From Mycolicibacterium fortuitum subsp. fortuitum (lineage in GTDB: Bacteria > Actinomycetota > Actinomycetes > Mycobacteriales > Mycobacteriaceae), in contig NZ_AP025518.1 of NCBI RefSeq assembly GCF_022179545.1, forward strand, positions 620,001 through 684,000: a DNA stretch of 64,000 nucleotides, written 5' to 3'. This document shows, piece after piece, positions 49,616 to 57,832 of the stretch. Made by a program: the position numbers and the translations under genes. The notes beneath the pieces are model-generated. The model saw only the letters and a program-made list of their open reading frames with translations. It was not told where the DNA came from and ran no database searches. Position 1 is the first letter of the stretch; every line of letters begins with the position of its first letter.

Positions 49616-50098
49616 TTACGGGTGGTACGGCACCCCGACCGCGCGGAACACGTATTCGGGACCGACGTCGAATGCCAGCGACGTACGAGGCAGCTGCGCC
49701 AGGACGTCAGCCGGGATCGCGGTCTTGTAGTGCAGCGACAACTCACCGCGGCAGCGCCGGTCGATCTGGGCTAGATCGGCCGTCAGGGTGAGCCCGCTCG
49801 GGTCGAGCTCGGCATGTACCGCACCGACCTGTGGCGCTGACCAGGGTTGGTCGAGGCTGCGGCCGGCAAGCTTGGGCAAGGTGGACATGGTGGCCAGCGC
49901 GCGGTAGTTCGTCATGACCAGTGCACCGGCGTAGCTCGCTACGCTGCCCGTCGATCGCTTACCCGGGATAGATCCGGTGAAACGCCTGGTCACTGGTACA
50001 TACTCGGCGAGAAAGAGGATGCCTTCGGCTTCCGCCTCGGTTCGCAGACCCTCCGGCAGAGCGCCGATGTGCATCAGCTTTCGCAGGATCAATGCCAT
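49616..50098 (-). CDS. Conserved hypothetical protein, 160 aa
   Basis: Start ATG 50098 (MALILRKLMHIGALPEGLRTEAEAEGILFLAEYVPVTRRF). The pattern of alternating strands (GILFLAEYVPVTRRFTGS, ALVMTNYRALATM, GELSLHYKTAIP) and a C-terminal YVFRAVGVPYHP suggests a compact beta-rich domain. No signal peptide or membrane helix was seen. I do not recognise a family. It is divergent from the PAP2 gene across 58 bp. Confidence 0.7.
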   Translation of the reverse strand: MALILRKLMHIGALPEGLRTEAEAEGILFLAEYVPVTRRFTGSIPGKRSTGSVASYAGALVMTNYRALATMSTLPKLAGRSLDQPWSAPQVGAVHAELDPSGLTLTADLAQIDRRCRGELSLHYKTAIPADVLAQLPRTSLAFDVGPEYVFRAVGVPYHP

Positions 50099-50156
50099 AT
50101 CTCCGACGGTAGCGCGCAACCATGGCAAATCAGTTGGAGCTGGTAGAGATGATCTG

Positions 50157-50831
50157 ATGAATACCCGGGACAGGTGGCTGATCGTGAGTGCGGCCGCTGC
50201 CGCCGCCGTGTATGCGGTGCTGTGGATCGGCTACGTGTCGCAGTGGACCTGGCTGGCCGATCTCGACGCCGCCGGGCTGGCCGGCCCCTATCGGTACGGC
50301 TCGGTGCATCCCGCCTGGGTAACCGCCTGGGATGTGCTCTGCACGGTGCTGGGGCCCTTCGCATTCCGGTTGTTGGCTGCCGTGTTGATCGCGGTCGCGC
50401 TGCTGCGCCGGCAACGGCGGATCGCGCTGTTCCTGTTTTTGACCATCGAGCTCAGCGGCTTGACCACCGAGCTGGCCAAGTTCGTGGTGGACCGTCCGCG
50501 TCCGGCCACCGCCATGGTGCACGCGCTGTCGACCTCCTTCCCGTCGGGGCACGCGCTGGGTGTGCTGGTGGCGGTACTGGCCCTGTCGGTCGTGGCCTGG
50601 CCGGGGATCCGCCCCTCGTTGCGCCTCTGGTGGGCGTTGGCCGGGGTGTTGATCGTCATCGCGGTCGGGGTGGGGCGCGTCGTGCTCAACGTCCATCACC
50701 CGTCGGACGTCGTGGCCGGCTGGGCGTTGGGCTACGTCTGGTTCGTCGCGATCTACCTGTTGTGCCCGCCGTCGCGGACAGCCGCTACGGCAGCGGCCGA
50801 AACACCGGTAGCGCCCGGTAGCGCACGCTGA
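50157..50831 (+). CDS. PAP2-family membrane phosphatase (Rv0308-like)
   Basis: A 224-residue integral membrane protein with about five or six helices and the three phosphatidic-acid-phosphatase motifs: KFVVDRPRP (KxxxxxxRP), SFPSGHA (PSGH) and GRVVLNVHHPSD (SRxxxxxHxxxD, with Gly in place of Ser). The family dephosphorylates lipid phosphates or prenyl pyrophosphates. ATG 50157. Its last 47 bp overlap the 3' end of the convergent PAP2-kinase fusion gene. Confidence 0.88.
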   Translation: MNTRDRWLIVSAAAAAAVYAVLWIGYVSQWTWLADLDAAGLAGPYRYGSVHPAWVTAWDVLCTVLGPFAFRLLAAVLIAVALLRRQRRIALFLFLTIELSGLTTELAKFVVDRPRPATAMVHALSTSFPSGHALGVLVAVLALSVVAWPGIRPSLRLWWALAGVLIVIAVGVGRVVLNVHHPSDVVAGWALGYVWFVAIYLLCPPSRTAATAAAETPVAPGSAR

Positions 50832-52248
50832 AACTGGCCTCGCTGAGAGCCTCGCCCACCTCGCCGTCATGGGCGACGGTGGTGGGCCCGTCCACGGCCA
50901 CGAACCGGAACTCGGGAACCTGAAGCTCGTGGTAGAGCGGGCTGCGTTCCAGCCGGCCCAACGCAACGGACACCGCGATGCGCAGCCGGCTGAAGCGCCG
51001 GCCGGTCTCCAGGATCCGCACGTCGATCAGGCCGTCGTCGAGGCGTGGACGCTGCGACGGGGCGAAACCGGACGGGAAGTAGGTCGAATTGCCCAGGAAG
51101 AACAACTCGGTCTCGAGCGTCTTGTCGTCGTAGCTGATCCGGACCGGCGCTTCCCGGCGCAGCGTCAGATACAGCGCGTATAGCCCGGCCAATCGCTTGC
51201 CCATCCGGTGCTCGAGTTTCTCTCGCGTGCGCACGTACTTCGGGTAGGCGCCGATGCTGGCGGTGTTGATCACCATGCGTTCCTCGTTGAGGCACACCAG
51301 GTCGACGTAGGCCGCCGAGCCCTCGGCGATCGCCCTGACGGTCCGGGCCACCGAATCGCAGCCGATGTCCTTTGCGAAGTGGTTGAACGTGCCGCCGGGG
51401 AACACTGCGAGCGGAACGCCCGCCTGCACGGCGATGCCCGCGGCACACGCCACCGTGCCGTCGCCGCCACCGACCGCGAGCACTTCGGTACGGGCGGCCG
51501 TCGCCCGCAACACCGCCTCGATGTCATCGTCGTCGCCGAGCTCGATGATCTCCGTACGCGGCAAGGCCTTTCGGACGTCGTCGATGATTCGTGCGCCGGT
51601 CCCGTCGCCGGAGGCCGGGTTGATGACGAGCGCGACGCCGGCGCCGTCGGGCCGCGGGTCCGTGCGGTATCGCAGTGGTTCGGAGCGGGGCAGGGTGGTC
51701 GCGGGGATGGTGGGGACGACGCGTGCGCCGATGACCGCGATCGCGGCGCCGATGCCGAACCCGGCGAACACGTCACCGGGATAGTGCGCGCCGGTGGCCA
51801 CCCGCGACAGCCCGACCAGTCCGGCAAGTAGTGCCAGCGGCAGGCCGGCCGACGCCGATTCCAGGCCGACACCCACCGCGAAGGCGGCCGCACTCGCCGA
51901 GTGGCCCGAGGGCAGGGAATGTGAGGTAGGGACCCGCCGGGTCCGTCGGGCCAGGGGGATCACGCTCCGGTCCGGTCGTGGCCGGCGCCAGATCCGCTTG
52001 GCCACCTGGTTGGTCACCAGGCTGGTCACCGCCAGGCTGACCACGCCGCGCGCGGCCCCGCGCCGCACCGACGTGCTGCCCAGCGCGCCCATGACGGCGG
52101 CGATGGCGAACCACAGCTTGGAATGGTCTGCGGCCCTGGTCAGCCCGGGCATCAGGGAGTCCAGAAGGGGGCTCGGTGACTCGGCCACCGCCTCGAAGAC
52201 CTCACGATCCAAGGTGCCCAGGCCTTTACCGATTGCGCGCACATCCAT
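50785..52248 (-). CDS. PAP2 phosphatase fused to diacylglycerol/lipid-kinase domain
   Basis: A 487-residue fusion. Residues about 1-180 are PAP2: KRIWRRPRPDRSVIP, SHSLPSGHSASAAAF, SRVATGAHYPGDVF. Residues about 200-487 are a DAGK_cat/LCB5-like kinase: ALVINPASGDGTG, VLAVGGGDGTVACAAG, AVFPGGTFNHFAKDIG, FFLGNSTYFPSGFAP. Thus one protein carries a lipid phosphatase and a lipid kinase. Known mycobacterial homologues are thought to work on envelope lipids; the substrate is not known. It is divergent from the L,D-transpeptidase gene. Confidence 0.9.
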   Translation of the reverse strand: MDVRAIGKGLGTLDREVFEAVAESPSPLLDSLMPGLTRAADHSKLWFAIAAVMGALGSTSVRRGAARGVVSLAVTSLVTNQVAKRIWRRPRPDRSVIPLARRTRRVPTSHSLPSGHSASAAAFAVGVGLESASAGLPLALLAGLVGLSRVATGAHYPGDVFAGFGIGAAIAVIGARVVPTIPATTLPRSEPLRYRTDPRPDGAGVALVINPASGDGTGARIIDDVRKALPRTEIIELGDDDDIEAVLRATAARTEVLAVGGGDGTVACAAGIAVQAGVPLAVFPGGTFNHFAKDIGCDSVARTVRAIAEGSAAYVDLVCLNEERMVINTASIGAYPKYVRTREKLEHRMGKRLAGLYALYLTLRREAPVRISYDDKTLETELFFLGNSTYFPSGFAPSQRPRLDDGLIDVRILETGRRFSRLRIAVSVALGRLERSPLYHELQVPEFRFVAVDGPTTVAHDGEVGEALSEASFSVRYRALPVFRPLP

Positions 52249-52326
52249 CCCGCCAACGTATCTGTCGCGACCGGATCGTGCTCCAAGCTTTATCGGGCCG
52301 AGAGGGGAGCCGACGACGATGGACTG

Positions 52327-52980
52327 ATGCGCCGACTGTTCGCCGTGCTGTGTGCCGGGGTGCTGGCTCTGGCATGCGCGCCTACCGCGGGCGCCGTCGA
52401 TCCGCCCTGGTTCGCCTCCTCCGTCGGCAACGCCACCCAGGTGATTTCCGTTGTGGGGGTGGGGGGTTCAGACGCAAAGATGGATGTCTGGCAACGGGGG
52501 CCCGCCGGCTGGCAGCCGATCGGTGCCGGGATACCGGCCAAGATCGGTGCCAACGGGATGGCCCCGCAGACCCACGACGGAGAGATGAAGACGCCCATGG
52601 GCGTATTCACCCTCGACTTCGCATTCGGCACGGCGCCCAATCCGGGCGGGGGCCTGCAGTACGTCCAGGTGACGCCCGATCACTGGTGGGACGGGGACAT
52701 GAAAAGCCCGACCTACAACACCATGCAGGTGTGCAAGAAAGCGCAGTGCCCGTTCAACACCGACCCGGCCAGCGGCACCGAGAACCTGAACATCACGGCG
52801 TACAAACATGCCGTGGTGATGGGGGTCAACAAGGCCCGGGTGCCCGGCAACGGTGGTGCGTTCTTCGTTCACACCACCGATGGCGGGCCGACGGCGGGCT
52901 GCGTGGCGATCGACGACGCCACTCTGGTCAAGATCATGCAGTGGTTGCGGCCAGGAGCGGTGATCGCCGTCGCGAAGTGA
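52327..52980 (+). CDS. Secreted YkuD-type L,D-transpeptidase-like protein (Rv0309-like)
   Basis: A 217-residue exported protein: signal peptide MRRLFAVLCAGVLALACAPTAGAV, then a YkuD-type domain with HDGEMKTPMGVFTLDFAFG and the catalytic H-x..-G-C motif FFVHTTDGGPTAGCVAIDD (active Cys about residue 193). Such enzymes make 3-3 peptidoglycan cross-links or related transfers. An ACxP in the signal could suggest a lipobox but it is not a good one. ATG 52327, divergent from the PAP2-kinase gene with 78 bp between. Confidence 0.85.
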   Translation: MRRLFAVLCAGVLALACAPTAGAVDPPWFASSVGNATQVISVVGVGGSDAKMDVWQRGPAGWQPIGAGIPAKIGANGMAPQTHDGEMKTPMGVFTLDFAFGTAPNPGGGLQYVQVTPDHWWDGDMKSPTYNTMQVCKKAQCPFNTDPASGTENLNITAYKHAVVMGVNKARVPGNGGAFFVHTTDGGPTAGCVAIDDATLVKIMQWLRPGAVIAVAK

Positions 52981-53005
52981 CCATCAGGCCACATCGCGAT
53001 AGCCG

Positions 53006-53473
53006 TCAAAGGTTCAGGGCGGCACCGGGTTCCAGCTTGAAGTTGAGCCCCTCCAGCGAGAGGGTGGCGTCGTAGGTGCGGTCATAGCCGGTGCTGCTGA
53101 TCTTCCAGCCGTCGGCGGTGCGGCGGTAGCGGTCGTGATAGAACGCCGAACCGAACAGCATGAAGTTCATGCTCGCGACGATGACCCGGTCCTGCAGGTA
53201 CCAGGTGGCGGTGGCCTCGTCGCCGTCCACCTCGATCTCCGGGTGCGCGACGCGGTGCTCGGTGATGACCTCAGGGCCCAACGAACTCCTCATGTACTCG
53301 ACCAGCGAGTCGCGGTCGGTGAAGTGCAGCGTCTGGCCCATGGACTGGCCGTAGTCGCCCGTGATGTCCTCGGTGAGGGTGTCGGCGAACTCGTCCCAGT
53401 GCTTGGTGTCCAGCGCCCGCAGGTACCGATATTTGACTTGCTTGATCTCGTCGATGTCGCCCATGCCCGACAT
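53006..53473 (-). CDS. SnoaL/NTF2-like domain protein (Rv0310c-like)
   Basis: A 155-residue single-domain protein. IDEIKQVKYRYLRALDTKHWDEFADTLTEDITGDYGQSMG is the N-terminal helix of SnoaL_4-type proteins, followed by curved strands ITEHRVAHPEIEVDGDEATATWYLQDRV and SAFYHDRYRRTADGWKISSTGYDRTYD. The family holds isomerases, hydratases and dehydratase-like enzymes or ligand-binding proteins. The start may be ATG 53473 or 53464. It is convergent with the transpeptidase gene. Confidence 0.85.
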   Translation of the reverse strand: MSGMGDIDEIKQVKYRYLRALDTKHWDEFADTLTEDITGDYGQSMGQTLHFTDRDSLVEYMRSSLGPEVITEHRVAHPEIEVDGDEATATWYLQDRVIVASMNFMLFGSAFYHDRYRRTADGWKISSTGYDRTYDATLSLEGLNFKLEPGAALNL

Positions 53474-53503
53474 TTGAGCACACCGGCCGCAGCGGGCGGG
53501 AGG

Positions 53504-55012
53504 CTATGCCGAACGCGTGAGGTCGCGGGTGGCCGGGCCTTCGATCAGGGTGCCGTCGGGGGCGAAACGGGATCCGTGCAGCGGACAGTCCCAGGACTTG
53601 TCGGCGTCGTTCCAATTGACGATGCCGCCCAGGTGGGGGCATACCGGCGAAACAGTGCGCTCGATTCCGTCGACGACGCTGCGCGCCTCCAAGTGCCACG
53701 GTGGCCCGCTCACCACGCCGCAATCCTCAACTGGCTTGGCGCCCATCCGGGTCGCCGGTGTGATCCAGCCCTTGGCCAAGTTCAAACCGACCGACAAGTT
53801 GACCTGCAGCGCGGTGGCGAGCCCGGAAAGTTCGTGCGGGCTCCAACTCGCGAAGGCCTCGGCCCAGTCCATGCGGCCGCCCAGGATGCGGCCGGACAGC
53901 GCGAGCGCGGCGGCCACTCCGTTGGTCATGCCCCATTTGTCGAAACCCGTTGCCACCAGGATCTCGTCGTGGCCCGGCAGGATCGGACCGACGTACGGCA
54001 GACCATCGACAGGGGCATAGTCCTGCGCCGACCAGAAGTGGGTCTGGATGGCGCCGGGCCAGTGTTGCTTGGCCCAGGACGCGAGCTCTTCGACGGATGC
54101 GGCCGGGTCGCTGTTGCGCCCCACGGTGTGGCCCGCGCCGCCGACGATGAGCAGCTCTCCGTCGGCTGTCGGGACCGAACGTGTTGAGCGGGTGGGCGAA
54201 TCGGTCGAAATGTACATGCTGCGAGTGACATTGCCGGGCACCCGGAATGCCAAGCAGTACGAGCGGTGGGGGGATAGCCGGGCGAAGAACCCGCCCCGGT
54301 CCAGGATCGGGATGCCGGTGGCCAACACACACCGATTGGCCACAACGTCGACTTCAGCACCGGAGCTGGTGTGAACCTGCAGTTTGAGGCGGGCCGCGCC
54401 GTCGTGGCTGACGCGTTGTACCCGAGCGCCTTCGACCAGTCGCCCCTCGCGTTCATGGAGTTCGGCGGTCAGGCTGTCGAGAAACGGCATGGGGTCGAAT
54501 TGGGCTTGATCCGCCAACCGGACTCCGCCGTGGAAGGGGAAGGGCACGTCGGCCTCGTCGACCCATTCGGCATCCAGGCCCGCGGCCTCACATGCCTTCA
54601 GCTCGGCCCTGGCTTTCGCGACGCCTTCAGAGGACTGGGCGTAGGTGCAGGCGTCGTGCCGCTGCAGGTCGATTCCGCGGGCCGCGCAGTAGTCGATCAA
54701 CCACTGTTGGCCTTCGAGATTGCCCTGGACGTACTGCTTGGCCACCTCCGGCGAGTGCTTGGCCGTGATGTTGCTCATCCGGGTGCCCTGCAGCAGGCTG
54801 ATCTTGGCTGTGGTGTTGCCGGTGGTGCCGGCACCGGCGGTGCGTGCCTCCAGCACCAGCACGTCTTGTCCGGCGCGTGCCAGCAGCACAGCGGTGACGA
54901 GGCCGGTGATCCCGGCGCCGACCACGACGACGTCCGCGCTGCGTTCTGATTCTTCGGTGAGCGTGGGCACGATGCGGTGCTCCGGGCGGTTGGCGAGCCA
55001 GAGTGATGTCAC
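53504..55012 (-). CDS. FAD-dependent oxidoreductase with C-terminal Rieske domain
   Basis: About 502 residues from GTG 55012 (TSLWLANRPEH, a common family N-terminus); the frame is open to ATG 55111, so a 33-residue extension is possible. FAD motif VVVVGAGITGLVTAVLLARAG and TTAKISLLQGT mark a DAO-type oxidoreductase of about 370 residues. The last 90 residues carry a Rieske cluster motif: SPVCPHLGGIVNWNDADKSWDCPLHGSRF (CxH ... CxxH). The family has glycine-oxidase-like enzymes with an iron-sulfur tail; the substrate is unknown. Confidence 0.88.
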   Translation of the reverse strand: MTSLWLANRPEHRIVPTLTEESERSADVVVVGAGITGLVTAVLLARAGQDVLVLEARTAGAGTTGNTTAKISLLQGTRMSNITAKHSPEVAKQYVQGNLEGQQWLIDYCAARGIDLQRHDACTYAQSSEGVAKARAELKACEAAGLDAEWVDEADVPFPFHGGVRLADQAQFDPMPFLDSLTAELHEREGRLVEGARVQRVSHDGAARLKLQVHTSSGAEVDVVANRCVLATGIPILDRGGFFARLSPHRSYCLAFRVPGNVTRSMYISTDSPTRSTRSVPTADGELLIVGGAGHTVGRNSDPAASVEELASWAKQHWPGAIQTHFWSAQDYAPVDGLPYVGPILPGHDEILVATGFDKWGMTNGVAAALALSGRILGGRMDWAEAFASWSPHELSGLATALQVNLSVGLNLAKGWITPATRMGAKPVEDCGVVSGPPWHLEARSVVDGIERTVSPVCPHLGGIVNWNDADKSWDCPLHGSRFAPDGTLIEGPATRDLTRSA

Positions 55013-55260
55013 AGATGTGGCTGTACCCGCGGGCAGGGAGCTCAAACGTAGGGTGCGGGTGGTCCCGCCGGCCGGTGATTCCGGCGTGTTCGTTTCAGTA
55101 CCTCGCCGCATGGTGTTGAAACATCGTTGCCAGGCTGGCGTCTCGGCCGTTGTCGGTGGTCGCCATAGATATCCCTGTGTGTCGCATGAGCGTTGCTGAC
55201 AAGCGTCAAAACTCTACCGCCGGAACGCGCTTGGCCAGGCCGCTGCGGAGTGTCGAGACG

Positions 55261-55286
55261 CCATAGCCGCCGCGCGGCGGCTATGG
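55261..55286. terminator. Strong palindrome near the left edge of the element
   Basis: CCATAGCCGCCGC followed directly by its complement, a 26-bp perfect inverted repeat in a 332-bp stretch without a gene (55013-55343). It lies 58-83 bases downstream of the stop at 55344 on the minus strand and could terminate that operon, though there is no U-run. It is also close to where the base composition changes. Confidence 0.45.
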
Positions 55287-55343
55287 TGGCGTGCGTTATG
55301 AGCGGCCCGTTGGGGTTGTCGATCGGTAGTGATTGCTCAAGAT

Positions 55344-56315
55344 TCAGAACTTCTTGAGCTCTTCCTTCGCCCAGTTAACGAACTCACTTCGATGCTTGCT
55401 ACGCCACTCGGCATCTGCGCTGTAGGTGGCGCGGATGGTCGGGAGCAGCGTCTGCCAGACATCCTGAACCATCCGTTGTCCTGACAGGGAGACGGGTAGT
55501 TTCTTGAGCTCCTTATCGTCGTACTTGCTCTTCCGGTAGACCTGAAATCCGCTGTCCGGAAATAGCTGTAGTTCAAAGTAGCCTTCTGGCTCTGCGTAAT
55601 GAGTTATCGCAATCTTGGCAGGCCCCAGCTTGGACCGATTGCGTGCAACCAGTGCTAGTGAGTCCTCCCGGTACATGTCAACGCCCTGCGACAGGTGGCT
55701 TCGCCTTCCCACGAAAACGCCGCTCATGTCGAGGATTCCCGACAACTTCACGTTCGGGGCGATCCTCAAATTCTTGTGAAGCATGTACAACAGCCAGAGA
55801 AAAAAGTCAGGATCCAGTTCCTCGGTAATGCTCGCTGAGGTGATGCTGCCGGGAGGTACCTCGTCAGATACGAGCTCGGTCAACGCAGGTCTGGCGTAGT
55901 TGGTGACTTCAACGTCGTTCCGCGTAGCCACCAGTGCGGTGAGTTCATCGGGCTGGTTTTCGTCCAGGAGGAAGACATCGAAGGCGCCCCGGTTGCTGGT
56001 CCTTCTCCAATCGGAATCACCAAACCGCTTAATCAGACTTGGGTCTGGCTCGTCGTAGTAGTAGCGAAGAGCGACAATCGGCGTCGAATTGTGGTTCGTC
56101 GCAACCGAGACCGTATAGCTTTTAAGGTCGAGTCGAACGCCGTCTTTCGCCGCAAGTGTCTCATCGTCAGATAACGACCCCCACCCCTCGCTCGGCTTCG
56201 TCGGGGTCTCGGGGTACCTCCGTTGATTCGCTGCCGAGACAATTCCAGCCAGGCCGGCTGTCGTCCTCACTTTGAAGACACTGATCGACAGAAGCCCCTT
56301 GGTTAGCAGCCCCAC
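55344..56315 (-). CDS. Unknown protein, third gene of low-GC cargo operon (323 aa)
   Basis: GTG 56315, preceded by AGGGGG 7 bases upstream and 2 bp after the previous stop. No recognised domain. The N-terminus (LLTKGLLSISVFKVRTTAGLAGIVSAANQ) is mildly hydrophobic but not a clear signal. The middle is mixed alpha/beta (TVSVATNHNSTPIVALRYYY, GAFDVFLLDENQPDELTALVATRNDVEV). The C-terminus is charged and helical (WRSKHRSEFVNWAKEELKKF). No nucleotidyltransferase, nuclease or ATPase motif was found. It is probably the soluble partner of the membrane protein encoded just before it. Confidence 0.75.
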   Translation of the reverse strand: MGLLTKGLLSISVFKVRTTAGLAGIVSAANQRRYPETPTKPSEGWGSLSDDETLAAKDGVRLDLKSYTVSVATNHNSTPIVALRYYYDEPDPSLIKRFGDSDWRRTSNRGAFDVFLLDENQPDELTALVATRNDVEVTNYARPALTELVSDEVPPGSITSASITEELDPDFFLWLLYMLHKNLRIAPNVKLSGILDMSGVFVGRRSHLSQGVDMYREDSLALVARNRSKLGPAKIAITHYAEPEGYFELQLFPDSGFQVYRKSKYDDKELKKLPVSLSGQRMVQDVWQTLLPTIRATYSADAEWRSKHRSEFVNWAKEELKKF

Positions 56316-56317
56316 CG

Positions 56318-56962
56318 CTACGACCCCCTAAGAATGAAACCTTCCACACCTGGATGGACTCTCAGCAGCTTAGGGCACAGTCTCCTCAAGGCTGGAGACC
56401 ATCGCTGTGTCACGCTGATGTCGATGGGGTTGGGGATGGTGAATGTTCCGTCGCGGATGAACTGAATTTCAGCTATGCCTGCCGGACCTGAATTGGCACG
56501 AAAGTTATTCAAGACGATTCCGGTTTGTGTCGCATTCAGTCTGATGGGGGAGTTCCGGCCCGCTGACTGGAGGACGACCAAGTGAGCTCCGGGTGGGCGG
56601 AAATCTATTTCCAATTCGCCCTGTCGTGCTTTTGTATAACTGCGTATTGCCTTGCTCGTCCAAGACTCACCGCTGATGCGAATTTCGACGTTTACAACTT
56701 GCAAAGGAGCTAACGTCGGACGCCCGCCTTCGGGCTCTCTAGTGTCTGCCACCCGCCAAAGGAGTTCGATGGTCGGTCTGCCCACCACGAAGCCCCACAC
56801 AATATATGCGATAGTCGAGGCTAGTATGGCCTCAAGGCCCATTTCTACAAGTTTTCCAGCTGGGAAGTTAAACTTTACTGGTATTAGTGAGACAATCCAG
56901 TACGTTACGACAACCGAGGCAAACTTCGAAGTCTCGAGCAACCACTCGCGGATTCTGGTCAC
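56318..56962 (-). CDS. Unknown two-helix membrane protein, second gene of cargo operon (214 aa)
   Basis: GTG 56962 overlaps the preceding stop (GTGA). Two N-terminal hydrophobic segments (FASVVVTYWIVSLIPVKF and AILASTIAYIVWGFVVG) are followed by a soluble beta-strand-rich domain of about 140 residues (LQVVNVEIRISG, GELEIDFRPPGAHLVVLQSAG, IRLNATQTGIVL, AEIQFIRDGTFTIP). The layout, two helices then a beta domain, resembles membrane effectors of some phage-defence systems, but no sequence family is recognised. Confidence 0.75.
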   Translation of the reverse strand: MTRIREWLLETSKFASVVVTYWIVSLIPVKFNFPAGKLVEMGLEAILASTIAYIVWGFVVGRPTIELLWRVADTREPEGGRPTLAPLQVVNVEIRISGESWTSKAIRSYTKARQGELEIDFRPPGAHLVVLQSAGRNSPIRLNATQTGIVLNNFRANSGPAGIAEIQFIRDGTFTIPNPIDISVTQRWSPALRRLCPKLLRVHPGVEGFILRGS

Positions 56963-57411
56963 AGGGTCTTATTGACTCCGTCAAGCCCTTTGCGCAGGGG
57001 TGCCACGTCTTCATCATTGGCGTGCACAACACCTTGTTGCGCTATTGTTATGTTGTTGTCAGTTACATAGCTGTGTAACCGAACTTGCTCAACAAAACGG
57101 CCATCGAGATGACGCTCTATAAATTTGTGTATCGCTTTGAGCCGGCCTGACTCGATCAGTCTAATTAGTTCTTCGGACAACCACTCCCGTTCTTCCTCCT
57201 CGATGGGCACGAAGAACCTGTTGACGATGTAGAAGTCGAGTACGCGATACCCGCGATGGCTCAGGTGGTAGGCGATGAAGATTAGGTCGTCAGAGCCCGC
57301 CAGGAAAGCGTTACCGCTCTCTCTGAAGATCTGTGCTGGTTGTAGTTGCTCGGGGTTCGGTAAAGGTTCAAGGCCCTGCGTCTCGCCCCGTATCAACTGG
57401 AGGACGCTCAT
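56959..57411 (-). CDS. Unknown soluble protein, first gene of cargo operon (150 aa)
   Basis: ATG 57411 with GGGGGAGG 7-8 bases upstream. It has an N-terminal segment SVLQLIRGETQGLEPLPNPEQL, then FLAGSDDLIFIAYHLSHRGYRVLDFYIVNRFFVPIEEEEREWLSEELIRLIESGRLKAIHKFIERHLDG, which looks like a mixed fold ending in helices. No known domain is recognised. It starts a three-gene operon with its own 139-bp upstream region, separate from the terminase genes. Confidence 0.72.
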   Translation of the reverse strand: MSVLQLIRGETQGLEPLPNPEQLQPAQIFRESGNAFLAGSDDLIFIAYHLSHRGYRVLDFYIVNRFFVPIEEEEREWLSEELIRLIESGRLKAIHKFIERHLDGRFVEQVRLHSYVTDNNITIAQQGVVHANDEDVAPLRKGLDGVNKTL

Positions 57412-57503
57412 ACCACAATCCTCCCCCTTTGGTCCGACAATCCGCCTGGACTCGCCGACTCTAGGCGCTTTTGTAGCTGTCTACCACTCGGGGAGCCTAG
57501 CGG

Positions 57504-57523
57504 GCACCGTTTTCGCACGGTGC
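57504..57523. terminator. Hairpin between terminase unit and cargo operon
   Basis: GCACCGT and its complement form a 7-bp stem with a 6-base loop, 28 bases downstream of the stop at 57551 on the minus strand. There is no U-run on that strand, so termination is uncertain. It may be a leader structure of the 57411 operon, whose start is about 90 bases further on. Confidence 0.35.
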
Positions 57524-57550
57524 TGCCCCTTTTCGTTACTGCAACTGCCA

Positions 57551-57832
57551 TCAACTGTTAGGTACCCGCTGAGCGCTTGGTTCAACGCCGGGTTGTGCGA
57601 GCCACCACTTGAACCAGCCAGCGGCGTCCAAGCCGGCCAGCCGCATGACCTCATGGGACAGCTTCGTATCGGCTCCCTGGCTGATAAGCCAACCTTCTAC
57701 ACCTGCGTGAACGTCGTACAGACCGTTTTCGGTGAACCAATGGTCGGGTGAGGTGAGTTCCGTGGGGAGTCGAGCAGCTAGCGAGGCCGGATCGTTGGCC
57801 TTCGGGCGATCCCATCGTTTCGGGGTCCTCAT
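57551..57832 (-). CDS. Hypothetical phage protein (93 aa) after small terminase
   Basis: ATG 57832 overlaps the terminase stop (ATGA) and has AGGTGG close upstream; a GTG at 57841 is an alternative. The sequence (MRTPKRWDRPKAND, then HWFTENGLYDVHAGVEGWLISQGADTKLSHEVMRLAGLDAAGWFKWWLAQPG) is helical with several tryptophans. It is not recognised. Coupling to the small terminase suggests a role in packaging or its control. Confidence 0.7.
   Translation of the reverse strand: MRTPKRWDRPKANDPASLAARLPTELTSPDHWFTENGLYDVHAGVEGWLISQGADTKLSHEVMRLAGLDAAGWFKWWLAQPGVEPSAQRVPNS

Noticed and set aside
55344..56315. Nucleotidyltransferase (CBASS-like) identity for the 323-aa protein
   Set aside because: No G-S plus D-x-D type catalytic motif is present, so a cyclic-nucleotide signalling system cannot be supported.
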